Made by a program: the position numbers and the translations under genes. Positions 1 through 6,763 of a stretch of DNA of 15,140 nt are shown here, in pieces (the first letter of the stretch is position 1; each line of letters begins with the position of its first letter). Under the pieces are notes generated by a model. It was not told where the DNA came from. It saw only the letters and a program-made list of their open reading frames with translations, and searched no databases. The stretch is from an uncultured Bacteroidota bacterium (lineage in GTDB: Bacteria; Bacteroidota; Rhodothermia; Rhodothermales; UBA10348), in contig CALBJU010000477.1 in NCBI GenBank assembly GCA_937893205.1, positions 1 through 15,140 on the forward strand, read 5' to 3'.

Positions 1-47
1 AAGGGCCGCAAAGATACTCCCGCCCAGGAGGCGTTTCAAGGATTCAA

Positions 48-722
48 TTAGAATCCCACGCGAAGAGCGATTACAGGCCAGTCTTCTATCGGGGGGGCTA
101 GCGCTGCGGAAACGGAGAGTCGGCGGGTTCGGGTGGCCTTCCTGGCCGCGATCGCGGCTGATATGAGTCTGTTTGCAACGAGTGAAGCTATCAGTATTGA
201 ACGCCGCCGGCGAAGCGATTCCGCATCGTCTCGAAGGTCTCGAAATCGTTCAAAGTCCCTCTGTGATTCCCACTCCCAGTGAAAGGCGGGCTCGCTCACG
301 TAGTCGATCAGATCCCAGGCTCGATTGCGAAGCATCGTCTCCAGATACTGATTCGAGGATTCAAAAGAGGCCAGATTCAGGTAAAAGGTTCTGTCTTTTC
401 CATCGAGCTGTGCTCCCGAAGACCGGGATGCGAGCGTAGTGTAGGAGTTCTCCAGATGATTGCGCTGCCACTCGCCTCCAAAAAGGGATAGCCAGAGTCC
501 GACGTCTGCCGCGGTGTACGCCACCGCCCATCGGGTCCAGCGTCCTCCCTCGACATATTTATGACCGAGACCGGGCAGTAAGATCGAGTAGAGGAGTGCT
601 TTCTTTACGGAGGCAGATTCAGTTGGAGTAGTCCTGGCGCCGGTCTGGCCGTAGGTCGTAGTCGGGGCCAGACCCACCGTCATCGAGAAACAGAAGATGG
701 TCAGCAGAAGGATGCGCTTCAA
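48..722 (-). CDS. Exported small hypothetical protein, DUF5683-like
   Basis: This gene encodes a 224-residue protein of unknown function. It begins with a basic Lys-Arg pair and a hydrophobic stretch (about residues 4-25) that looks like a signal peptide, followed by a Thr/Ser-rich linker. Around residues 43-60 comes a segment with the pattern LLPGLGHKYVEGG, which resembles the 'PG-x-G-x-x-Y' motif of the small DUF5683-type membrane proteins of Bacteroidota relatives. A second hydrophobic stretch follows it. The middle is rich in charged and aromatic residues (WEWES, RDLRDDAESLRRRR), and another hydrophobic segment containing a VANRLISA sequence lies near residues 175-190. The start used is TTG at 722. 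It gives a complete signal peptide, whereas the first in-frame ATG (residue 14) would cut the signal peptide. No Shine-Dalgarno sequence is visible. The family match is from memory of the motif only; no function can be given. Confidence 0.7.
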   Translation of the reverse strand: MKRILLLTIFCFSMTVGLAPTTTYGQTGARTTPTESASVKKALLYSILLPGLGHKYVEGGRWTRWAVAYTAADVGLWLSLFGGEWQRNHLENSYTTLASRSSGAQLDGKDRTFYLNLASFESSNQYLETMLRNRAWDLIDYVSEPAFHWEWESQRDFERFRDLRDDAESLRRRRSILIASLVANRLISAAIAARKATRTRRLSVSAALAPPIEDWPVIALRVGF

Positions 723-863
723 CAGATCAATACCGGCCGAGTTGGAGGATCGCTTTCAATCGAAGTGATTGCACGAAATGATTACACAGCGCAATCAGCC
801 ACATCAACGACAATGGGCGCCACTGGATCCGTAGAGAAAGAGCAGGGCCAGTCCGAGGCTCAG

Positions 864-1646
864 CTACTGAGCAAGTCGGCGTAGACGGCGGAACGGGAAA
901 TCATCAAAAATATCTTCGACGATATCTTTGTCCACATTGCGTCCTTCGATATTCAGCGCTACAACGAAGCGTTCTTCGATAATTACAACGCCCTGTATCT
1001 CGGCATTTCGACCATCATATTTAGCGGACTCAAAACCTGGATAGCCAGAGAACTTTCGGGTTCTCTTAAAGCCATCTCCGTCTTCTTCGTCGATATCCTG
1101 ATTGATATAATCGAAACCCATCGCGAGAAGACCTTTCATGGTGCCCAGATCGAGGATGGTTATCTCCATGTCCATGTTTTCCGATTCATACTCGGCTTCC
1201 AATTTGGACACTCGCATTCCGAATCCACCCTTGTTGGCTCCTTTCATTCCGATGCGTTCCATGCCTTCGATTTCGTCGGCAAGTAGGCCTCTGAATTCCC
1301 GATAGTCTACAACAGAAACATCCGCATCTTCCTGGATTCGAGAACCAATTTCTTCTAGAAGTGCTCCAATTCGGGCCATCCCACTGGCCACAGATTCTTT
1401 GACGTCACGCCCAATTTCTTCGAGCTCTTCCCGAGACATGTCGTCTTCAAATCGATCCTCAATGCGATCCCGAAGATCTTCTATCTGATCTTCCGCCCGT
1501 TCCAGTTCTCGCTCCAGATCTTCTCCGATGTCACGGGCCACATCTTCGGAAATGATGTCTGCATCACGCCGGTCATTTTCGTCGGCGCAGCTGTAGAAAC
1601 TCACGCAAAAAAAGCCCAGGATGGCCAGTACGGCAAAGATTCTCAT
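864..1646 (-). CDS. Acidic coiled-coil lipoprotein, function unknown
   Basis: The 260-residue product starts with a short hydrophobic signal (residues 1-19) ending in SFYSC. Cys20 is a likely lipid-attachment site, although the -3 position is Phe-Tyr-Ser rather than the common Leu-x-x. Residues 21-95 are strongly acidic with heptad-like Glu/Asp/Arg/Leu spacing, which suggests a long helix or coiled coil (for example LERELERAEDQIEDLRDRIE). The second half (about 100-260) looks like a compact alpha/beta domain, with a Gly-rich turn (KGGFGMRVSKLEAEY), a strand MEITILDLG and the segment SGYPGFESAKY, and it ends in a basic tail. I do not recognise a named family. The domain pattern resembles hypothetical proteins I recall from Rhodothermales, but no role is known. 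ATG at 1646 is the natural start because it gives the full signal. The gene stands 104 nt downstream of icmF and may have its own promoter. Confidence 0.75.
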   Translation of the reverse strand: MRIFAVLAILGFFCVSFYSCADENDRRDADIISEDVARDIGEDLERELERAEDQIEDLRDRIEDRFEDDMSREELEEIGRDVKESVASGMARIGALLEEIGSRIQEDADVSVVDYREFRGLLADEIEGMERIGMKGANKGGFGMRVSKLEAEYESENMDMEITILDLGTMKGLLAMGFDYINQDIDEEDGDGFKRTRKFSGYPGFESAKYDGRNAEIQGVVIIEERFVVALNIEGRNVDKDIVEDIFDDFPFRRLRRLAQ

Positions 1647-1671
1647 TGAAGAACTCTGTTCGATACTTGAG

Positions 1672-1684
1672 GATTTCCGAAATC
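1672..1684. promoter_or_regulatory. Short perfect inverted repeat upstream of the lipoprotein gene
   Basis: GATTTC and GAAATC form perfect 6-bp arms around a single C, centred about 32 nt upstream of the lipoprotein ATG. The position would suit an operator or a regulator half-site pair. An element this short can occur by chance, and no matching regulator is in the window. Confidence 0.2.
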
Positions 1685-1750
1685 AATGTGTTTGGTACGT
1701 AGGCACACAGAAAAGGTGACACAATCCTGTCATAAAACAGGTCCAGCAGA

Positions 1751-4700
1751 CTACATGCTTCTTCGGTACTGACCACCGACTTCGAAGAGTGCGTGGGTGA
1801 TGTCTCCGAGAGAACACACTGGGACGGCATCCATGAGCGCTTCGAACGTATTTAATCCGGCCCTGGCAACCTCCTGAAGGTGCTCGAGGGCCTCGAGTCC
1901 TTTCTTGTGATTTCGGGCCTGGAAGGAGCGTAGATTCTCAATCTGACGCTGCTTTTCCTCTTCTGTGGAGCGCATCAAGGCAACAGGGTTCTCGGCGCCA
2001 GTGTCCTCTGAAATGTCTTCGCGAAACGTGTTCACGCCAATTACGGGCAATTCACCGGAGTGCTTCTTTCGTTCGTAGAAGAGGCTTTCTTCTTGAATTT
2101 TTGAGCGCTGATACATGGTCTCCATGGCCCCCAGCACCCCGCCACGGTCGTTTATCCGATCAAATTCACTTAGAACGGCTTCTTCCACCAGATCGGTCAA
2201 CTCATCGGTGATGTAGGCGCCCTGGACTGGATTTTCATTTTTCGCCAGCCCGAGCTCCCGATTGATGATGAGCTGAATGGCGATCGCGCGGCGGACACTT
2301 TCTTCAGTGGGCGTTGTGATAGCTTCGTCGTAAGCATTGGTATGCAACGAGTTACAGTTATCATAGATCGCCATGAGAGCCTGGAGCGTGGTCCGGATAT
2401 CGTTGAATTGTATTTCCTGCGCGTGCAGGCTCCGTCCAGATGTCTGGATATGATATTTCAGTTTCTGACTGCGAGCATTGCCGCCGTATCGATTCTTCAT
2501 CGCGACGGACCATATTCTCCTGGCGACCCGCCCGATCACCGAGTACTCCGGATCCATTCCATTCGAAAAGAAGAAAGAGAGATTGGGAGCAAAGTCGTCG
2601 ATGTTCATTCCCCTGGCGAGGTAGTACTCGACGAAGGTGAATCCATTTGACAGCGTGAACGCAAGCTGGCTGATCGGGTTGGCGCCAGCTTCGGCAATGT
2701 GATAACCCGAGATGGAAACGGAATAGAAATTTCTGACCCCGTTATCGATGAAGTGCTGCTGAACGTCGCCCATCATGCGGAGGGCAAATTCAGTGGAGAA
2801 GATGCATGTGTTCTGGGCCTGGTCTTCCTTTAGAATATCAGCCTGCACCGTACCGCGGACCACCTTCAGGGTCTCCGTCTTAATGCGCTGATAGACCTCA
2901 TCCGGTAGCAGACCCCACTCGACGAGTTGCGATCCGTGCGTGCCCAGCAGGCCGAGCCCGGTCCCGTCATGGGACTGGGGGAGGCCGTCCACGGGCCCCA
3001 TGGGTCCGGTTGGCGAGTACTCAGGGCCATTCTTTCCGAGTTTCGTCTGGATTTTTTTCGAGACGCCCTCCCACGAACCGTCTTTCCTGAAGTGCTCTTC
3101 GATGCGCTGGTCGACGGCCGTATTCAGAAACATGGCCAGGAGCATGGGCGCCGGCCCATTGATGGTCATGGATACACTTGTCGAAGGATCACTAAGATCG
3201 AAGCCGGAATACAACTTCTTCATGTCATCCAGCGTGCAGATCGAGACTCCGGCGTTTCCGACCTTTCCGTAGATATCGGGGCGTTCGTGCGGATCGAAGC
3301 CATAGAGGGTCACCGAATCGAAAGCCGTCGACAGTCTCTTGGCAGGGTTGTCTTCCGACACAAGATGGAATCGGCGATTCGTTCTCTCCGGGCTTCCCTC
3401 GCCAGCGAACATGCGGGTCGGATCTTCTCCGACTCGCTTGAAGGGGAAGACGCCCGCGGTGAATGGAAAGTATCCGGGTAGATTTTCCAGCAGAGCGTAA
3501 CGAAGGCGCTCGCCCGGCTCTTTCGTTCTGGGCAGGGCTACACGCGGCACCATCGTTCCGGACAGGGATTCGGTGAAGAGAGGCACCGTGAAAGATCTTC
3601 CGCGAACCTGGTAGCTGATTTCTTTTGAGCGGTACTGTTCTTCCAGATCTTCCCACCCTTCAAGAATAGCCTTGGATCGGTGATCCAGACGCTCCCACCA
3701 GCGCTCGGCCATCTGCTCGAGGCGCGGCGTGAGGAGATCTCGATCCTCGGGCCCCCACTCATTCAGTTGGAGGAGTGCGCCAGCGACCTGGCCCCATTTT
3801 CTGGCGTATTCGATCTGAGACTCCGCGCGAGATCGGTAGTCGCGGCATACATCGGAAATATCTCCGAGATAGCGTTGGCGTCGAGCGGGAATCAGCGCCT
3901 CGGCGTCCCCAGCTTCAATCGGCTTGTCGTCGGGTGTGTAGGTACCTGAAGGCCGACCGAAGGAGAAATCTGCATTCAGCTTGTCAAGAAGTGCGAGATA
4001 CAGATTGGTGACGCCCGGGTCATTGAAGTGGGATGCCATGGTCGGATACACGGGCATCTTGTCCGGACTTACATCGAAATCGGCCCGGTTACGCTGCATT
4101 TGTTTACGTACATCGCGCAACGCATCCTCACTTCCACGCTTCTCAAATTTGTTCAACGCCACAAAATCAGCAACATCCAGCATGCCGATTTTTTCAAGTT
4201 GTGTTGGAGCTCCGAATTCCTGTGTCATCACGTAGACCGAAATATCGGTCATGTCTGCAATCTCTGTGTCGCTCTGACCAATTCCTGCAGTCTCCAGGAT
4301 GATGAGTTCGAAGCCCGCTGCCTGGCAGACAGCGATGGAATCCTCCAGCGCCTTCGATGTGGCCCGATTGGCCTGACGAGTTGCGAAGGATCGCATGAAC
4401 ACATGTTTGCCGGCATCGTCATAAATCGCATTCATGCGAATCCGATCTCCGAGGAGCGCCCCACCCGTCGAGCGTCGAGTCGGGTCCACGGACAGAACGG
4501 CAATATGTAGATCTTCGAAGTCTGTGATGAACCGACGAACCAGCTCATCGGTGAGCGTCGATTTTCCCGCGCCGCCGGTACCAGTGATGCCAATGGTCAG
4601 CGTTTGCTTTAAATCTAGTGCTGCACCGTCACCGGAAGCAGCAGACACTTTTTCGGGTGCTGACTCGATATTCGATAGTGCACGGGCAATGGCACTTGGA

Positions 4701-5209
4701 TCGATTTTCGCCCCGTTGTCAGATAGCCGGCTCGCACCATTTCCCGATTCCAATGCGGTAACGGAAAAATCGCACTCCTGGATCATCAAGTCGATCATCC
4801 CGCGAAGGCCCAGCTCCAATCCGTCCTCCGAAGAGAAAATCCGGGTTACCCCATACTTGTGGAGTTCCTTTATCTCTGCAGGTACGATTACCCCTCCTCC
4901 TCCGCCAAATATTCGAATATGGCCAGCTCCTCTTTCCCGAAGCAGGTCAACCATATACTTGAAATACTCCATGTGGCCGCCCTGATAGGACGAAATCGCG
5001 ATGCCCTGCACATCCTCCTGGATGGCAGTATCAACGATTTCCTGAACTGCACGATTATGGCCGAGGTGTATGACCTCCGCACCGGCGGACTGAAGTACTC
5101 GCCGCATGATATTGATCGCGGCATCGTGACCGTCAAAAAGACTGGCTGCAGTCACAAAACGGATGTGATTCGTCTGCGAATAGGTGGTATCGATGCCAGT
5201 TGCTTCCAT
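1751..5209 (-). CDS. icmF: Fused isobutyryl-CoA mutase with G-protein chaperone domain (IcmF)
   Basis: IcmF interconverts isobutyryl-CoA and n-butyryl-CoA using adenosylcobalamin, in the cytoplasm. The 1152-residue protein has the full IcmF order. The B12-binding domain (about 15-145) contains DGHDA, with His28 as the expected lower cobalt ligand. The MeaB-like GTPase domain (about 203-420) has a Walker A motif G210-x4-GKS217, VDPT at 241-244, ETAGIGQSD at 306-314 and NKFEKRG at 353-359. A linker follows, then the TIM-barrel mutase domain (about 560-1110) with GTVQADILKE and SGYHIAEAGANP. At the acyl-binding positions where methylmalonyl-CoA mutases carry Tyr and Arg, I align Phe588 (in GVFPFKR) and Gln799 (in EDQAQNT). 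This is the isobutyryl-CoA mutase pattern. The fused GTPase is expected to guard cofactor loading. The ATG at 5209 lies directly before the B12 domain. The protein is somewhat longer than the roughly 1090 residues usual for the family, partly from a variable linker at about 146-202. Confidence 0.95.
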   Translation of the reverse strand: MEATGIDTTYSQTNHIRFVTAASLFDGHDAAINIMRRVLQSAGAEVIHLGHNRAVQEIVDTAIQEDVQGIAISSYQGGHMEYFKYMVDLLRERGAGHIRIFGGGGGVIVPAEIKELHKYGVTRIFSSEDGLELGLRGMIDLMIQECDFSVTALESGNGASRLSDNGAKIDPSAIARALSNIESAPEKVSAASGDGAALDLKQTLTIGITGTGGAGKSTLTDELVRRFITDFEDLHIAVLSVDPTRRSTGGALLGDRIRMNAIYDDAGKHVFMRSFATRQANRATSKALEDSIAVCQAAGFELIILETAGIGQSDTEIADMTDISVYVMTQEFGAPTQLEKIGMLDVADFVALNKFEKRGSEDALRDVRKQMQRNRADFDVSPDKMPVYPTMASHFNDPGVTNLYLALLDKLNADFSFGRPSGTYTPDDKPIEAGDAEALIPARRQRYLGDISDVCRDYRSRAESQIEYARKWGQVAGALLQLNEWGPEDRDLLTPRLEQMAERWWERLDHRSKAILEGWEDLEEQYRSKEISYQVRGRSFTVPLFTESLSGTMVPRVALPRTKEPGERLRYALLENLPGYFPFTAGVFPFKRVGEDPTRMFAGEGSPERTNRRFHLVSEDNPAKRLSTAFDSVTLYGFDPHERPDIYGKVGNAGVSICTLDDMKKLYSGFDLSDPSTSVSMTINGPAPMLLAMFLNTAVDQRIEEHFRKDGSWEGVSKKIQTKLGKNGPEYSPTGPMGPVDGLPQSHDGTGLGLLGTHGSQLVEWGLLPDEVYQRIKTETLKVVRGTVQADILKEDQAQNTCIFSTEFALRMMGDVQQHFIDNGVRNFYSVSISGYHIAEAGANPISQLAFTLSNGFTFVEYYLARGMNIDDFAPNLSFFFSNGMDPEYSVIGRVARRIWSVAMKNRYGGNARSQKLKYHIQTSGRSLHAQEIQFNDIRTTLQALMAIYDNCNSLHTNAYDEAITTPTEESVRRAIAIQLIINRELGLAKNENPVQGAYITDELTDLVEEAVLSEFDRINDRGGVLGAMETMYQRSKIQEESLFYERKKHSGELPVIGVNTFREDISEDTGAENPVALMRSTEEEKQRQIENLRSFQARNHKKGLEALEHLQEVARAGLNTFEALMDAVPVCSLGDITHALFEVGGQYRRSM

Positions 5210-5341
5210 GAGGGCGATAAACGGCCTTGAGGCTAGTTCAGGTGGTTTTCCTACAGTCCATACATACGCCCGTGAATCCTTCAGGTTTTAGACGTGGGTA
5301 TGAATATAACGGTGTTAACCTGATTCTGCCACGGCGTCCGT
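5210..5341 (-). promoter_or_regulatory. Probable icmF promoter region with repeated TCAGGT motifs
   Basis: This 132-nt gap between the PPTase stop and the icmF start holds three copies of one hexamer: TCAGGT on the plus strand at 5238-5243 and 5281-5286, and its complement ACCTGA at 5318-5323. The last two extend to perfect 7-bp inverted arms (5281-5287 and 5317-5323). A TGAA-TCC-TTCA dyad at 5273-5283 overlaps the middle copy. On the minus strand a TATATT (complement at 5303-5308) sits about 95 nt before the start and could be a -10 box, but no good -35 accompanies it. The gap suggests that icmF is transcribed separately from the PPTase gene. The motif copies are seen directly; their role as operator sites is inference. 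Confidence 0.3.
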
Positions 5342-5989
5342 CTACTGCAGGTTCGACTCGAAAGCCAGAGAAAGCACATATTCTTTTTCAATGGTGAAGC
5401 GTGCGGTCCAGGATTGACCTTCCGGGTCCGTCGCCAGAGCAGATCCGGCTTCCAGGTCAATTTCCAGCTCCACCTTTTTGGGAGATCTGCGTAGGCCCGT
5501 CCCGTTCGCCTTCAGAACGGCTTCCTTCAGAGTCCAGCACAGGAACAGCGAATGCGTGACGTCGAGGGGCAGTTCTTTAATGTGCTGCCGTTCGCCGTCT
5601 GCCAGAATGTAGTTCAGTAGCGCTTCCGGCTTTTCGCGGATGACCTCCATGTCGACGCCGACATTTCGCGGTGCGGCGATAGCAATTGCCTGATCACCCG
5701 AGTGAGCCAGCGACAAATAAAGTCCTGAATTCGGGCACGCCAGTCTTCCGGATTCTTCCACGATAAGGGCGACGTCGCGAGGCTGAATCCCAAGATGCCC
5801 GGCCAGCAGAGAGCGCAATGCTACGCGGCCCAATGTAAAGCTGCGTTTTCGTCCCTCATTCTTCATGCCCGCCCGGCGATCGATTTCAGCATCCGTTAGA
5901 AATCGCTTCCATGATCCGTCGATTTCGTCATCATACGACAACTGACAAATCAGGATGTCTTCGGGAAGACCTCTCAGCGTTGGGTGCAT
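5342..5989 (-). CDS. Sfp-type 4'-phosphopantetheinyl transferase
   Basis: The enzyme moves the phosphopantetheine arm from coenzyme A onto a conserved Ser of a carrier protein (acyl or peptidyl carrier), in the cytoplasm. The 215-residue length fits the Sfp/AcpT class, which is longer than AcpS. The signature residues are all visible: SLAHSGD at 93-99, the Mg-binding GVDME at 111-115 (Asp113 and Glu115), and WTLKEAVLKANGTGL at 152-166, with Trp152, Lys155, Glu156 and Lys160 in the W-x-x-KEA-x3-K pattern. The N-terminal half (residues about 25-75) has the basic RKRSFTLGRVALRSLL segment usual before the CoA-binding motif. ATG at 5989 is chosen because no in-frame extension looks protein-like. 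No carrier protein, PKS or NRPS gene is in the window, so the substrate cannot be named; it may be the fatty-acid ACP. Confidence 0.92.
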   Translation of the reverse strand: MHPTLRGLPEDILICQLSYDDEIDGSWKRFLTDAEIDRRAGMKNEGRKRSFTLGRVALRSLLAGHLGIQPRDVALIVEESGRLACPNSGLYLSLAHSGDQAIAIAAPRNVGVDMEVIREKPEALLNYILADGERQHIKELPLDVTHSLFLCWTLKEAVLKANGTGLRRSPKKVELEIDLEAGSALATDPEGQSWTARFTIEKEYVLSLAFESNLQ

Positions 5990-5993
5990 GGCG

Positions 5994-6029
5994 AAAACAA
6001 ACTAGGACGGCTCTTCCAGGCCTGCCGTC
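5994..6029 (-). terminator. Possible intrinsic terminator after sodA
   Basis: On the minus strand a 6-bp stem (GACGGC paired with GCCGTC, arms at 6024-6029 and 6006-6011) with a 12-nt loop is followed by CTAGTTTGTTTT, a T-rich run. It starts 15 nt after the sodA stop and ends 5 nt before the PPTase start. It could end the sodA transcript or only attenuate it. The stem is short and the T-tract is interrupted, so the call is tentative. Confidence 0.35.
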
Positions 6030-6044
6030 TATCTGGCGAACTGG

Positions 6045-6656
6045 CTATGGGACAGAATTAAAATTAGTCGCCACCGCGCTCCAGTTCACGATGTTCCAGA
6101 ATGCGGCTACGTAGTCTGGGCGACGGTTCTGATAGTTCAGGTAATACGCGTGCTCCCATACGTCCAGACCCAGAAGAGGAGTATCTCCATTCATGTGAGG
6201 ACTGTCCTGGTTTGCCGTCGAGTACACTTTCACAGTGCCCGAAGCTTCCTTGACCAGCCAGGCCCATCCGGATCCAAAGCGGGTTCCGGCCGCAGCCGCG
6301 AAAGCGGCTTGAAATTCTGAAAAAGATCCAAATGCGCTGTCTATCGCTGACCCTAGCGCACCCTCTGGAACTCCACCGCCTGACGGGGACATAATCGACC
6401 AGAAGAGAGAGTGATTGGCATGACCGCCACCATTATTTCGAACCGCACCCCGGATCGCATCCGGTACGCTGTCAATGCCCTTAAGCAGCGCGACAACAGA
6501 TTTACCGGCCTGCTCTTCGTGGCCTTCCAGCGCTGCGTTCAGTTTTGCTACGTAGCCAGCGTGGTGCTTGCCATGATGGATCTGCATGGTGCGCTCATCG
6601 ATGATGGGCTCGAGAGCGTCATGAGCGAAGGGGAGGTCGGGGAGTGTATGAGGCAT
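6045..6656 (-). CDS. sodA: Superoxide dismutase, Fe/Mn family, probably Mn type
   Basis: The enzyme converts superoxide to oxygen and hydrogen peroxide. The 203-residue protein matches the family length and has all four metal ligands in their motifs: His27 (in IHHGKHHAGY), His82 (GGHANHSLFW), Asp165 and His169 (DVWEHAYYLNYQN). The gateway Tyr35 and Trp131/Trp133 are also present. The second-sphere Gln sits in ANQDSP (Gln150), and Gly76-Gly78 precede the second ligand region. This is the Mn-type arrangement; Fe-type enzymes carry the Gln in the N-terminal domain. There is no signal peptide, so it is cytoplasmic. The ATG at 6656 gives the standard N-terminus (HTLPDLPFAHDALEP). The gene follows nuoN by 107 nt in the same direction and may have its own promoter there, though no convincing box was found. 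A role beside complex I in handling superoxide is inference. Confidence 0.96.
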   Translation of the reverse strand: MPHTLPDLPFAHDALEPIIDERTMQIHHGKHHAGYVAKLNAALEGHEEQAGKSVVALLKGIDSVPDAIRGAVRNNGGGHANHSLFWSIMSPSGGGVPEGALGSAIDSAFGSFSEFQAAFAAAAGTRFGSGWAWLVKEASGTVKVYSTANQDSPHMNGDTPLLGLDVWEHAYYLNYQNRRPDYVAAFWNIVNWSAVATNFNSVP

Positions 6657-6763
6657 CTTGATCGCGAGTGCTTTGTGAGGGGGTCGGCTCGTTGGCGAAT
6701 AGTCAATGTACGAACGTCACGGTTTCGAGGCATCGGGGCGCAAAGTGTGTGCGTCGGTTTCGG

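Noticed and set aside
727..804. 25-codon minus-strand frame (ATG at 804) ending just before the TTG start of the DUF5683-like gene, as a possible leader peptide
   Set aside because: Too short to separate from chance, no attenuator-like hairpin, and no biased codon run.
1726..1741. CCTGT-CATAAA-ACAGG hairpin downstream of icmF as a terminator
   Set aside because: Only a 5-bp stem with no adjacent T-run on the minus strand; too weak to call.
1573..1830. 85-residue minus-strand frame across the icmF end and the start of the lipoprotein gene
   Set aside because: It overlaps two real genes in another frame, has no domain features and looks like a shadow reading.
2927..3481. 184-residue plus-strand frame inside icmF
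   Set aside because: It is an antisense shadow of a strongly conserved mutase domain, with unconvincing low-hydrophobicity, Arg/His-rich composition.
4434..4985. 183-residue plus-strand frame opposite the IcmF GTPase domain
   Set aside because: Ser/Pro-rich antisense shadow; the minus strand encodes intact Walker A and B12-binding motifs.
6720..6762. Direct repeat CGGTTTCG at 6720-6727 and 6755-6762 in the nuoN-sodA gap
   Set aside because: Only 8 bp, one copy overlaps the region next to the nuoN stop, and there is no supporting promoter; likely chance.
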